Shown here: positions 45,935 to 54,685 of the stretch, one piece after another
Numbering within the stretch: the stretch's first letter is position 1
Layout of the letters: each line of letters opens with the position of its first letter
Assembly (NCBI RefSeq): GCF_039693965.1
Contig: NZ_CP155576.1
Location: 2,542,001 to 2,606,000 of the forward strand
Origin: Moraxella sp. K1664
GTDB taxonomy: Bacteria > Pseudomonadota > Gammaproteobacteria > Pseudomonadales > Moraxellaceae
DNA: 64,000 bases
Direction of reading: 5' to 3'
Position numbers and translations under genes: made by a program
The notes under the pieces: model-generated
Told to the model about the DNA's origin: nothing
The model's input: the letters and a program-made list of their open reading frames with translations, nothing else
Databases searched by the model: none

Positions 45935-47005
45935 TTACAACGCCTGCACCACTTTATCGCCCATGTCCGCACAGCCAACCAATGTCGTGCCGTCTTCATA
46001 AATATCCGCCGTGCGATAGCCTTGTTCTAACACTTTTTGCACCGCTTGTTCTATTCTCACCGCACGATTTTCATCATTTAGGCTATAACGCACAAGCATG
46101 GCAAGCGACAAAATGGTCGCCAGTGGATTTGCCTTATCCTGCCCTGCAATGTCGGGGGCAGAGCCATGAGACGGCTCGTACAGCCCTTTGCCCGTCTCGT
46201 TTAGGCTTGCAGACGGTAGCATGCCGATAGAGCCTGTGAGCATGGACGCTTGGTCGGACAAAATATCGCCAAAAATATTGCCCGTGGCAATCACATCAAA
46301 CTGCTTGGGAGCTTTAACCAGTTGCATGGCACAGTTGTCCACATACATATGCGACAGCTCAACGTCAGGGTACTCTTTGGCAACGTCCGTGAAAATCTCT
46401 TTCCACAGCTCGGTCGTCTCCAATACGTTCGCCTTATCCACGCTACACAGCTTTTTGCCACGTTTTTGGGCGGATTGGAACGACACATGAGCGATACGGC
46501 GAATCTCGCTTTCGCTATAACGCATGGTGTTAAAGCCTTCACGCTCGCCCTTGTCGTTGGTGTGAATGCCCCGTGGCTCGCCAAAATAAATGTCGCCCGT
46601 CAGCTCACGCACAATCAAAATATCCAATCCTGATACGACTTCGGGTTTTAATGTGGACGCATTTGCCAATTCTTTATACAAAATCGCAGGACGCAAATTG
46701 GCAAATAAATTTAAATCCTTACGAATCGCCAAAAGTCCACGCTCAGGACGCAGTGGGCGGTCAAGGTTGTCATACTGGGGCGAGCCAACCGCACCTAATA
46801 GCACTGCATCCGCCTTTTGGCAAATGGCTTGGGTCTGGCTAGGATATGGCGAGCCGTATTTGTCATATGCCGAACCGCCCAAATAAGCGTATTCATAGCT
46901 TACGTCCAAACCGTCAGCGATGAGTTTATCAAGTACCTTCACGGCTTGGGCGATAATCTCAGGACCGATACCGTCGCCTTCTAAAATGGCAATGTGTTTT
47001 GTCAT
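45935..47005 (-). CDS. leuB: 3-isopropylmalate dehydrogenase
   Basis: 356 residues. NAD-dependent oxidative decarboxylation in leucine synthesis. Motifs: [52 protein letters not shown] (substrate loop), [20 protein letters not shown], and the metal-binding [20 protein letters not shown], then [26 protein letters not shown] precedes the ATG. It follows a nuclease-like gene by 21 bp and is the last gene of the leuD-nuclease-leuB run. Confidence 0.96.
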   Translation of the reverse strand: MTKHIAILEGDGIGPEIIAQAVKVLDKLIADGLDVSYEYAYLGGSAYDKYGSPYPSQTQAICQKADAVLLGAVGSPQYDNLDRPLRPERGLLAIRKDLNLFANLRPAILYKELANASTLKPEVVSGLDILIVRELTGDIYFGEPRGIHTNDKGEREGFNTMRYSESEIRRIAHVSFQSAQKRGKKLCSVDKANVLETTELWKEIFTDVAKEYPDVELSHMYVDNCAMQLVKAPKQFDVIATGNIFGDILSDQASMLTGSIGMLPSASLNETGKGLYEPSHGSAPDIAGQDKANPLATILSLAMLVRYSLNDENRAVRIEQAVQKVLEQGYRTADIYEDGTTLVGCADMGDKVVQAL

Positions 47006-47026
47006 GGGGGTTTTCCTTTTGTTACT

Positions 47027-47614
47027 TTAAACTTTAACAATTAAATATTGAAATTGATATGTTGGCTCGTATTGTTGCCAATTTAACAGATAATCATTTT
47101 TTAACTGCAATGTCTTATCTATCTTTTTCTCATCTTTCCATTTCAAGGTTCCTGATAATATCTTTTCATTTTGCAAGCCAAAATCAAAATAATCAGTATT
47201 GTCTTTTGGCTTACTTTGATAATATATATCATTTGTTAGAAATATGGCATAGCCTTGCGATATTTCAAACTTTTCCATTAGCTTTTCAAGCCTAACGATA
47301 TCATTAACAAAATGGTAACGCCCCCAATTTTGAGCACCATGATTTCTTAAAGAAAAATTTTCGCCATTTAATTCAAATTCAAACTTCTTCGTTTTATACT
47401 TTAATTCAATGGCAATTATTTTATCATCAATTTCAACAATTAAATCAATGTAAAATGGTCTACCGTCAATCAGATATGGTTTTTCAATACGGATATTTGC
47501 ATTTGGATAACACATTTGAATTTCCCACGCCAAAGCGTGTTGAAAATCCGCTTCCGAATGAAAAACAGGGCGTTTTTTAGCAAGTTGTTTAAGAATATTT
47601 TCAATATCTATCAT
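47027..47614 (-). CDS. PD-(D/E)XK nuclease-like protein inside the leu cluster
   Basis: 195 residues from ATG 47614, chosen because AGGAA lies 7 bases upstream; an extension using TTG at 47635 would overlap leuD. Catalytic pattern: Glu31 in HALAWEIQ, Asp57 in RPFYIDLIVEI, and Glu70-Leu-Lys72 in IIAIELKYK, the order and spacing of the PD-(D/E)XK superfamily. The rest (WGRYHFVNDIVRLEKLMEKF, YAIFLTNDIYYQ) resembles DUF-type nucleases seen in defence-like settings. Specific function is not known. It lies between leuD (17 bp) and leuB (21 bp), so it is almost certainly co-transcribed with them. Confidence 0.75.
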   Translation of the reverse strand: MIDIENILKQLAKKRPVFHSEADFQHALAWEIQMCYPNANIRIEKPYLIDGRPFYIDLIVEIDDKIIAIELKYKTKKFEFELNGENFSLRNHGAQNWGRYHFVNDIVRLEKLMEKFEISQGYAIFLTNDIYYQSKPKDNTDYFDFGLQNEKILSGTLKWKDEKKIDKTLQLKNDYLLNWQQYEPTYQFQYLIVKV

Positions 47615-47631
47615 TGGGAAATTCCTAAAAA

Positions 47632-48282
47632 TCAAGCCGTCAATTCTTTAAATACCCAAGGGCGTTCTTGTTTGGCTTTTTCTTCAAAGGCTTTAATATC
47701 GTCCGCATTTTGCAAAGTCAAACCAATATCATCTAAGCCATTTAATAAGCAATGCTTACGAAATTCGTCCACGTCAAAGGCGTATTCTTTACCGCTTGGG
47801 CTAATCACTTTTTGATTTGCCAAATCTACGGTTAATTGATAGCCGACATTATCAAAACATTCTTTAAATAATTCATCAATGTCGCCCTCTGATAAAATCA
47901 CAGGGAGCATGCCATTTTTAAAGCAGTTATTATAAAAAATATCGGCAAAACTTGGAGCAATCACAGTACGAAAACCGTATTCATTCAATGCCCAAGGGGC
48001 GTGTTCACGGCTAGACCCACAACCAAAATTAGCACGAGCAAGCAGGATTGTCGCACCAGCATAGCGGTCTTGGTTTAGGACAAAATCAGGATTTTTTGGG
48101 CGTTTGGCAATGTCCTGCCCCAAAAAGCCTTCGTCCAAATAACGCAATTCGTCAAATAAATTATCGCCAAACCCTGTGCGTTTAATGGATTTTAAAAACT
48201 GCTTGGGGATAATCAAATCGGTGTCTACATTGGCACGGTCTAACGGGGCAACAATGCCGATTTCGGTGGTGTATTTTTTCAT
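47632..48282 (-). CDS. leuD: 3-isopropylmalate dehydratase, small subunit
   Basis: 216 residues, standard. With LeuC it isomerises 2- to 3-isopropylmalate. Motifs: [55 protein letters not shown] and [29 protein letters not shown] precedes the ATG. Its partner leuC is 3.4 kb upstream, separated by an IS110 copy and three genes. Confidence 0.96.
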   Translation of the reverse strand: MKKYTTEIGIVAPLDRANVDTDLIIPKQFLKSIKRTGFGDNLFDELRYLDEGFLGQDIAKRPKNPDFVLNQDRYAGATILLARANFGCGSSREHAPWALNEYGFRTVIAPSFADIFYNNCFKNGMLPVILSEGDIDELFKECFDNVGYQLTVDLANQKVISPSGKEYAFDVDEFRKHCLLNGLDDIGLTLQNADDIKAFEEKAKQERPWVFKELTA

Positions 48283-48371
48283 AGCTTTTCCTTTTTTAAA
48301 AAAGATTTGTTTAAGTGAATTTTTTTGAGAAAACTACTCATGGCGTATTAGCAAATTGTTCAAGTGTGCTA

Positions 48372-48413
48372 GAAAACCGTTCGTGGTGAGCTTGTCGAAC
48401 CATGACGGTTTTC
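48372..48413. repeat. R3 REP-like palindrome, copy b
   Basis: GAAAACCGTTCGTGGTGAGC and GCTTGTCGAACCATGACGGT with a final TTTC form a nested palindrome (outer arms GAAAACCGT / ACGGTTTTC, inner TGGT / ACCA and TTCG / CGAA). It lies between leuD and the GIY-YIG gene. Bases 48763-48775 (CTTCGACAAGCTC) are a further REP half-site next to IS110 copy 2. Confidence 0.7.
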
Positions 48414-48449
48414 TTTCCCAACTCAGAGCGAGCAGAGAACTTAACATTA

Positions 48450-48737
48450 TCAAGAATTAAAATAACTTTTTGATAATAAAATCAATTTATCCCAATCGCT
48501 ATTTATCAAGGCGATTTTCTTTGCTCTTGACCAACCTTTTAATTGTCTTTCACGAGCCAATGCATTTTCTCGGCTTTCAAACTGCTCTGTAAAAACCAAC
48601 TGAATAGGACGTTTATTAAATGTATAGCAGGTTGAAAATAACCCTGTTTCATGTTCATATAACCGCTTTTGTAAATCATCAGAATGACCAACATAAAAAC
48701 TATCATCTGAACATTGCAAAATATACACCCAAAACAT
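48450..48737 (-). CDS. GIY-YIG nuclease domain protein
   Basis: 95 residues, a single GIY-YIG domain: WVYILQCSDDSFYVGHSDDL gives the two conserved Tyr blocks, then RLYEHETG with Arg, TCYTFNKRPIQLVFTEQFES with the Glu and ALARERQLKGWSRAKKIALI. Such stand-alone YhbQ-like proteins are common in bacteria; their substrate is mostly unknown. It lies in the leu cluster between leuD and IS110 copy 2 and may have lost its original neighbour through the IS. Confidence 0.85.
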   Translation of the reverse strand: MFWVYILQCSDDSFYVGHSDDLQKRLYEHETGLFSTCYTFNKRPIQLVFTEQFESRENALARERQLKGWSRAKKIALINSDWDKLILLSKSYFNS

Positions 48738-48840
48738 CTATCAATTCCAAAAATCCTTCACCCTTCGACAAGCTCAGATACCATGATACCCCACCTAAGT
48801 CAATGGTTTTTTAAGTATCTGGTATCTAGTATCTTACAAA

Positions 48841-49824
48841 CTAACTTAAAGATACTTGTTGCTCAAAGGATGTTTGGGTTTTGATAACACCAAAACAGAT
48901 ATGTACCAATTTACGCATACAAGCACATAAGGCTTGCATTTTGGTTTTACCGTTTTGTTGTAATCGTTCATAAAATGCCTTAATGGTGCTATTATAACGA
49001 ATGGCACTCATTGCAGACATATACAGCTTAGCACGCAAAGAGACTTGCCCTTGTTTGGACAGTTTGGTTGCTCCCTTAAAGACACCTGACTGTCTTTGTT
49101 TGGGTATTAAGCCTAAAAACGAAGCCATCTGTGAGGCTTTTTTAAATTGTTTGGTATGTATTAAGCATACCACTTCTTTGGCAATAACAGAACCAATACC
49201 GTCAATGGTTTCAAGTAAGGTTTTGTCTTGCTTTAAACTTGGTTGTTTGTCAACAAAGTCATCAATGTCTTTGGTGAGTTTGGCAATTTCCTCTTGAAGG
49301 ACACTGATGACTGTTTGCATGGATGCTTTAACCAAATCGGGCAGATTGGGTGATAAGAGCAACTCTTGTCGGTTTTGCTCTCGTTGCAAATCTTCTTTGA
49401 GTGCTTCTAAGCGAGCCAATAGAGCTTTTAGCTGTTTGGCTTCAATGCTAGGTGCTACCCAAACCTCAGGCTTGTGGCTATAACCATACCTTGATAAAAT
49501 AATGCTGTCTTTTTTATCAGTTTTATGGATTACCCCCAAACTGTCTGCAAATTTGCGGACATAGTTAGGATTGACAATGCTTTGCTTGATATTATTATCA
49601 TCAAGAAACTCACTTAGGTGTTCATGATAAACCCCTGTTGCTTCTAGGATGATGTGTAGCTCATCAAGATGATTGCTGACATTGGTTTTTAACCAAGCAA
49701 GCAGTAAATCAAAGCCTGCTTTGTTGTTGTTAAAAACCTTGGTTTTTACTTTATTTGTGCTTGGGTTTATAAATGCAACATCAAACTTTGCTTTGCTGAT
49801 GTCTATGCCAATATAGTGTATCAT
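48841..49824 (-). CDS. IS110-family transposase (DEDD recombinase), copy 2
   Basis: 327 residues from ATG 49824, identical in predicted sequence to the copy-1 protein; both domains and the DEDD and Ser motifs are intact, so either copy could supply the recombinase. An in-frame ATG at 49869 is a less likely start. The insertion lies between the GIY-YIG gene and a YbhB-like gene on the same strand as the leu genes, and so may separate leuC from leuD in the transcript. Confidence 0.93.
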   Translation of the reverse strand: MIHYIGIDISKAKFDVAFINPSTNKVKTKVFNNNKAGFDLLLAWLKTNVSNHLDELHIILEATGVYHEHLSEFLDDNNIKQSIVNPNYVRKFADSLGVIHKTDKKDSIILSRYGYSHKPEVWVAPSIEAKQLKALLARLEALKEDLQREQNRQELLLSPNLPDLVKASMQTVISVLQEEIAKLTKDIDDFVDKQPSLKQDKTLLETIDGIGSVIAKEVVCLIHTKQFKKASQMASFLGLIPKQRQSGVFKGATKLSKQGQVSLRAKLYMSAMSAIRYNSTIKAFYERLQQNGKTKMQALCACMRKLVHICFGVIKTQTSFEQQVSLS

Positions 49825-49894
49825 CTGTCTCTTGCCTTGTTTATGCAGTGTCTGTTTTAATAAACGCACTTAGATACCATTCAGAGTTAAGATG

Positions 49895-50011
49895 ACAAGC
49901 AAAGGACACCATCTGAGCACCAGTGTTAAGACACTAAGGGCGAACCCGTGTTCTCTTTGCTTGTATAACCCAACAACATTCTAGCAGATAATCTAGGTTT
50001 GGTGTTGGGTT
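49895..50011 (-). ncRNA. Candidate bridge RNA of IS110 copy 2
   Basis: Same two hairpins as in copy 1: stem ACAAGCAAAG/CTTTGCTTGT at 49895-49904 and 49955-49964, and the AACCCAAC stem at 49967-49977 with 50002-50011. The target-guide-like segments are at 49911-49918 and 49937-49945. Confidence 0.55.
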
Positions 50012-50060
50012 GATACAAGGGCGAACGGATTTTTTTTAAAAAGCTACTCTTAGTTAGTTA

Positions 50061-50102
50061 GAAAACCATTCGTGGTGAGCTTGTCGAACCATGACGGTTT
50101 TC
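50061..50102. repeat. R3 REP-like palindrome, copy c
   Basis: Same palindrome as 48372-48413 with one change (ACCATTCG for ACCGTTCG). It is followed by CCACCCGCAGGCA and GTGAGCGAAAAACCTAGTTT, which align with the two flanks of IS110 copy 1 and so show what that site looked like. Confidence 0.7.
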
Positions 50103-50175
50103 CTTCCACCCGCAGGCAGACTGGTGGTGAGCGAAAAACCTAGTTTGGCATACTTTTGAGCTACCACCAAAAAAA

Positions 50176-50709
50176 TTACCAACTATAATAAGCTGTCAAA
50201 CTTGCCGTTGCCAACACTTTGCCATTTAAATTAAAGCCGAGTACCGCAGGACTAATGGTATTTGGCAAATCTAGCACGTCATTTAGGGCGTATAGCGTAA
50301 AAATATAGCGGTGTGGTTTGTCGCCTTTGGGCGGGAATGCCCCGATAAAACCGTTTGATCCTGCATCATTTTGCAATTCTACAATGCCATTTCCAAAATC
50401 ATTGGATTGACCTTTGGGAAGTTTATTCCAGTCGGCAGGGATATTAAAGGCATTCCAATGCCAAAAGCCCGAGCCTGTCGGTGCATCAGGGTCGTACATG
50501 GTTAGCACAAAACTTTTGGTATCGGCAGGAGCGTTACCCCACTCAAGCTCTGGGCTAATGTTACCCCCTGTATAGCCCCAAATGTTAGCGACATAATCAT
50601 TTGATAGCGTGCTACCTTCGGCAATGTCGCTACATTTTAGGGTCATCTCGCCTGTGATTTGAGTGGGATTACGCACGTCTAGGTAGGTGTTTTGGGTTAG
50701 GTCGGTCAT
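50176..50709 (-). CDS. YbhB/YbcL-family (PEBP-like) protein
   Basis: 177 residues, no signal peptide. PEBP-like pattern: GNISPELEWGNAPADTKSFV, LTMYDPDAPTGSGFWHWNAF with the conserved DPDAP and HW motifs, then GFIGAFPPKGDKPHRYIFTL with the PHRY block. The family is related to Raf kinase inhibitor/phosphatidylethanolamine-binding proteins; bacterial function is unclear. AAGGAAAAACC precedes the ATG. It follows the EcsC-like gene by 55 bp. Confidence 0.9.
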   Translation of the reverse strand: MTDLTQNTYLDVRNPTQITGEMTLKCSDIAEGSTLSNDYVANIWGYTGGNISPELEWGNAPADTKSFVLTMYDPDAPTGSGFWHWNAFNIPADWNKLPKGQSNDFGNGIVELQNDAGSNGFIGAFPPKGDKPHRYIFTLYALNDVLDLPNTISPAVLGFNLNGKVLATASLTAYYSW

Positions 50710-50764
50710 GGTTTTTCCTTAATTCACTTATAATCAAACTAATACAAATTAATCAATTTAAATA

Positions 50765-51571
50765 TCAATCAATTTGCTTAAACTCGCCTTCAAAAATATC
50801 TGGCATTTGTTTTTTAAGGTTTTTTAAATCATCTGAAATCTCTTCATCGGTGTATTCTACCGCCACATCAAAAGTTTCATATAATCTTTTACTCATCTTA
50901 TCCATAGATGCATAAGTAATACCACCTGAAATAATACCACCCATAACAGGAATAGCCTTAGAAACACCTTTTGCAAAAGTATCTTTTGTTAATTTTATAC
51001 CAATCATTCCTGCAATTTTTTTAACCAATGGGTAATACCATGTTTTGGTTAATGCCATTTGTGGTAATTTTTTTAGAGCTTGTTTTGATAAATTTCCTGC
51101 TGTTAATCGAGTTAATTGTGATGCCCCACCAATACCAAACATAACACCCAAGAATAACATTAATTCATGTTCAACTTTTTCATGATTTAACACATCGCCA
51201 TTCCAAAAATCTTGATAGCCATAAATATAGGCAATTTCTTGGGCTAAACGCAAATTAAAGGCAAAGAATTGTAATAAATCAGCAGGCACTGTCGCCGCTA
51301 ATGCTAATCCACCAGGCAGACCCGCCAAAAAAGAACCGCTAGAACACATCAACTTTCTTTTATTAGCAACCATTATGGCGGTCTTTTTGGCTTCCTTTTG
51401 AGAAATTAAGCCTGATGCGATTGGACCTTTTTCCAGCAATAGTGAAATATCAGATTGCTGAACCTTGCCTTTAAAAACATCAAGTAAAAAAGCATTTCGC
51501 TCAACTTTAATACCAGGTAAAGCCAAAGATTTTTCAATCAGCTCATAGGTGAAATTTGATTCATTTGACAT
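50765..51571 (-). CDS. EcsC-family protein
   Basis: 268 residues from ATG 51571, which has GGAGTG 7 bases upstream; an upstream in-frame start would add 16 residues. EcsC-like pattern: a hydrophobic GGLALAATVPADLLQFFAFN, RLAQEIAYIYGYQDFW, and IPVMGGIISGGITYASMDKM near the end, where Gly-rich hydrophobic helices suggest membrane association. Function is unknown. Gene lies between leuC and the YbhB-like gene on the same strand and is more AT-rich than leuC. Confidence 0.7.
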   Translation of the reverse strand: MSNESNFTYELIEKSLALPGIKVERNAFLLDVFKGKVQQSDISLLLEKGPIASGLISQKEAKKTAIMVANKRKLMCSSGSFLAGLPGGLALAATVPADLLQFFAFNLRLAQEIAYIYGYQDFWNGDVLNHEKVEHELMLFLGVMFGIGGASQLTRLTAGNLSKQALKKLPQMALTKTWYYPLVKKIAGMIGIKLTKDTFAKGVSKAIPVMGGIISGGITYASMDKMSKRLYETFDVAVEYTDEEISDDLKNLKKQMPDIFEGEFKQID

Positions 51572-51640
51572 AACAACACTCCAATTAAAGTTAAAAAATA
51601 AGATAACCCATTCTAGCACAGATTATCTTATTTTATCATC

Positions 51641-53080
51641 TCAAAACGTTCGCACGTCCACAAAATGCCCCGCAATCGCCGCCGCTGCTGCCATGGCAGG
51701 AGATACTAGGTGCGTGCGACCGCCATTGCCTTGACGACCTTCAAAGTTACGGTTGGACGTACTGGCACAATGCTCGCCTGATTGCAGTTTATCAGCATTC
51801 ATCGCAAGGCACATAGAACAGCCTGGTTCACGCCATTCAAAGCCTGCTTCGGTAAAGATTTTATCAAGCCCTTCTTGCTCGGCTTGCTCTTTGACCAAAC
51901 CCGACCCTGCCACAATCATCGCTTGTTTGATACTTGGGGCGACCTTACGACCCTTGACAACTTCTGCCGCTGCACGAATGTCTTCAATGCGTGAGTTGGT
52001 GCAAGAGCCGATAAACACACGGTCAAGCTGAATCTCGGATAGCGGCTGCCCTGCCGTTAGCCCCATATATTGATAGGCACGAGTCCAGTCATTACGCTGG
52101 ACGTCATCTTTGGCATCGGCTAGGGTTGGCACGTTTTGGCTAATGGGAATGACCATTTCAGGCGATGTTCCCCACGATACCTGTGGCTCAATCTCATCGC
52201 CATTTAGCACGACCACCGTATCAAAATGAGCGTCATCGTCCGAATGCAAGGTGTTCCAATAAGCGACCGCACGCTCCCAGTCATCGCCTGTTGGGGCGTA
52301 GGGGCGACCTTTAACATAGGAGGTGGTCTTATCGTCCACCGCCACAAGACCGACCCTAGCACCGCCTTCAATCGCCATGTTACACACGGTCATACGCCCT
52401 TCAATGGACATATCACGGAACACTTGTCCACCAAATTCAATGGCGTGTCCTGTCCCGCCTGCCGTGCCGATTTTACCGATGATAGCAAGCACGACATCTT
52501 TTGGCGTAACGCCTTTGCCCAATTTGCCGTCCACACGGACAAGCATATTTTTCATTTTCTTTTGGACAAGGCACTGCGTGGCAAGGACGTGCTCTACTTC
52601 TGATGTGCCGATACCGTGAGCCAAACAGCCCAATGCCCCATGCGTGGCAGTATGGCTATCCCCACACACCACCGTCATGCCTGGTAGGGTCAAACCCTGC
52701 TCAGGCCCGACAACGTGAACAATGCCTTGACGGACATCATTGATACCAAATTGCACGACATTAAAGGATTTGCAGTTGTCATCAAGGGTTTTGACTTGAA
52801 TGCGAGAGGTGTCATCAGCAATCCCTGCAATGCCTTGCTCACGCTCGTTTTTAGAAGTTGGGACGTTGTGGTCGGGCGTTGCGATATTTGCCGACAGTCG
52901 CCACGGCTTACGGTTATTAAGCTCTAAGCCTTCAAAGGCTTGGGGGGAAGTTACTTCATGTAACAGTTGGCGGTCAATGTAGATAAGTGATGAGCCGTCA
53001 TCACGCTGTTTGACCAAATGGTCGTCCCAAAGTTTGTCATACAATGTTTTCGCTGTCGCTTGGGGGGTTTTGCCTGCCAT
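51641..53080 (-). CDS. leuC: 3-isopropylmalate dehydratase, large subunit
   Basis: 479 residues from ATG 53080, which has GGAGAA 7 bases upstream; a longer ORF to 53140 does not fit the family. Aconitase-family enzyme with a [4Fe-4S] cluster. Motifs: [32 protein letters not shown] with the first cluster Cys region, [20 protein letters not shown], and [15 protein letters not shown] with the other two Cys. C-terminal [20 protein letters not shown] is typical. First of the leu genes in transcription order. Confidence 0.96.
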   Translation of the reverse strand: MAGKTPQATAKTLYDKLWDDHLVKQRDDGSSLIYIDRQLLHEVTSPQAFEGLELNNRKPWRLSANIATPDHNVPTSKNEREQGIAGIADDTSRIQVKTLDDNCKSFNVVQFGINDVRQGIVHVVGPEQGLTLPGMTVVCGDSHTATHGALGCLAHGIGTSEVEHVLATQCLVQKKMKNMLVRVDGKLGKGVTPKDVVLAIIGKIGTAGGTGHAIEFGGQVFRDMSIEGRMTVCNMAIEGGARVGLVAVDDKTTSYVKGRPYAPTGDDWERAVAYWNTLHSDDDAHFDTVVVLNGDEIEPQVSWGTSPEMVIPISQNVPTLADAKDDVQRNDWTRAYQYMGLTAGQPLSEIQLDRVFIGSCTNSRIEDIRAAAEVVKGRKVAPSIKQAMIVAGSGLVKEQAEQEGLDKIFTEAGFEWREPGCSMCLAMNADKLQSGEHCASTSNRNFEGRQGNGGRTHLVSPAMAAAAAIAGHFVDVRTF

Positions 53081-53259
53081 TGTTATTCTCCAAATGTAAA
53101 ATGGTCTGGGTATGTTGAATTTTAAAAGATTATAACACACTTTAAAAATAACAATAATTTATAATTTTTATGGTTTATTTAACTTTTTGGAAAAAGTTTT
53201 TTGGCATGATAATCTTGCCACTTATGATAAAATAGCCCAAATTCCCACGCATTGTTTTT

Positions 53260-54183
53260 ATGAAAAAATACCTAGTCACCGCCCTACTGCTCGGCTCGCT
53301 CACACCCCTAGCTCACGCCTGTACCCTGCCCAAAAGCCACTATAAAAACGTCAGCTGTACCGCACGTTCGGGCGTATTTTTGGCGGTCAAAGACAACGGC
53401 TCGCCCGTGGCACTTTTGGACAAAAAAGGCAACAAAACAGCCGATTTATTCGCTTATGACGCGGTGCTAGGCTCGGAGTTTAGAAACGGGCTACTCCCTG
53501 CCCTAAAAAACGGTAAAGTCGGCTACATCAATGACAAAGGCAAAACCGTCATCGCCTTTAACTACGACCGCATAGACGGCAACCAATGGGCAAGGGGCGT
53601 GCGGGGCGAACGTATCATCATCAAACAAAACCGTGGCTTTGGCGTGCTAGACACTCGGGGCAAGGTCATCGTCCGTCCCGAGCGAGCCATCAGTCACATC
53701 AGCGACTACTCCCAAGGTCTTGCCACCGTCACCGCTGGCGGTAGCACCTACGCCATCGACAAGAACGGCAATCGCACACGGCAAGCCCCCAACCCATCGC
53801 CCACCCCAGAGCCGACACTTGCCCAAGGCAGTCTGCCAAACCCGAGCACGCACCTGACACTCACGCCAAGACAACAAGACGGCAAATGGGGCTTTGTCGA
53901 TGACAAGGGCGTGCCGATGATTATCTACGCCTTTGATGATGTCCGAGCTTATAGTGAGAATCTGGCAGGGGTACGCATGGGCGATAATTGGGGCTTTATT
54001 GATAAAAGTGGGCAACTGGTCATCGATTTTCGTTTTCATAAAGACGGGTTTATTTTGGACAGCACTAAAAATCCCGAACTGCCCGAACCGCTGATGTTTA
54101 AAAACGGCAAGGCATGGATTGGCAATCTAAATAATGGCGACAAGCTGTGTATCAATTCGCAAGGGGTTAATGTGGCTTGTTAA
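53260..54183 (+). CDS. WG-repeat secreted protein
   Basis: 307 residues with a signal peptide (KYLVTALLLGSLTPLAHA). WG-type beta repeats: LLPALKNGKVGYINDKGKTV, RGFGVLDTRGKVIVRPER, DGKWGFVDDKGVPMI and DNWGFIDKSGQLVIDFRF. A Pro-rich linker (QAPNPSPTPEPTLAQGSLPN) lies between the two repeat blocks. Such proteins probably mediate interactions at the envelope; no enzyme activity is known. It is transcribed away from leuC. Confidence 0.8.
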   Translation: MKKYLVTALLLGSLTPLAHACTLPKSHYKNVSCTARSGVFLAVKDNGSPVALLDKKGNKTADLFAYDAVLGSEFRNGLLPALKNGKVGYINDKGKTVIAFNYDRIDGNQWARGVRGERIIIKQNRGFGVLDTRGKVIVRPERAISHISDYSQGLATVTAGGSTYAIDKNGNRTRQAPNPSPTPEPTLAQGSLPNPSTHLTLTPRQQDGKWGFVDDKGVPMIIYAFDDVRAYSENLAGVRMGDNWGFIDKSGQLVIDFRFHKDGFILDSTKNPELPEPLMFKNGKAWIGNLNNGDKLCINSQGVNVAC

Positions 54184-54197
54184 GGATTGATTATTTT

Positions 54198-54473
54198 TAG
54201 GACGTGCCCGCCTTTGGTATTTGCAATGAAAAATGACTGTTTAAAAAAGCAGGGGAATCGCACGTTTTTTATGCAAAAATTGATTTAAAACGTTAAATTT
54301 TTATCTTATTTTACCTTATTCTCAACTTTGTATAAGTGATTGATTTATCAAGGGCGAATTGCAATTCGCCCCTACAACCCAAAAAATAATCATTGGAAAA
54401 TCAATAAGTTGCAACTTTAAATTGAGATTGAAGTTTATTTTATAAAAATGTCATCAATGGTAGGTACGCTCTA
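54198..54473. repeat. R1 MITE-like repeat, copy D (carries a nested R2)
   Basis: Left end TAGGACGTGCCCGCCTTTGG, right end ATGGTAGGTACGCTCTA, internal GCAATGAAAAATG and TTATGCAAAA. An R2 copy (54316-54434) has entered its right half. It fills most of the 502-bp gap between the WG-repeat gene and sdaA. Confidence 0.7.
54316..54434. repeat. R2 MITE-like repeat, copy b, nested in R1 copy D
   Basis: Left end TATTCTCAACTTTGTATA, right end ACTTTAAATTGAGATTGAAG, and the core GGGCGAATTGCAATTCGCCC CTACAA identical to copy a, with GTGATTGATTTATCAAG beside it. Confidence 0.7.
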
Positions 54474-54491
54474 AATACTCCATTATTTTAA

Positions 54492-54519
54492 ATCCAACCA
54501 AAATCACATTTGGTCGGAT
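54492..54519. terminator. Hairpin between R1 copy D and sdaA
   Basis: ATCCAACCAAA and TTTGGTCGGAT pair (one mismatch) with a 6-base loop, then TTTT. It may end the transcript of the WG-repeat gene. The outer GGTCGGAT resembles the nested element at 7440-7506. Confidence 0.5.
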
Positions 54520-54685
54520 ATTTTGTATCAAATCCCCATCAATCATGCTAAAATATCAACCCATCTGATGTGGTTATCTAGTCATGCATTTTAAAACAGA
54601 ACTGTTTATACGTCTGCCTGTCAGATTATCTTAATTCAACAATTCATTTTGTCACACGGTAAAATAACTTTATAAAGGACTTTTT

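Larger units (their letters stand above)
48776..50019 (-). mobile_element. IS110-family insertion sequence, copy 2
   Basis: Same element as at 10711-11954, shifted by exactly 38,065 bp, in the same orientation. The flanks are CTTCGACAAGCTC on the left and GGCGAACGGATTTT on the right, a split REP. Encoded transposase is identical to copy 1 and no base difference was noticed in the stretches compared. R3 REP copies lie on both sides (48372-48413 and 50061-50102). Confidence 0.9.
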
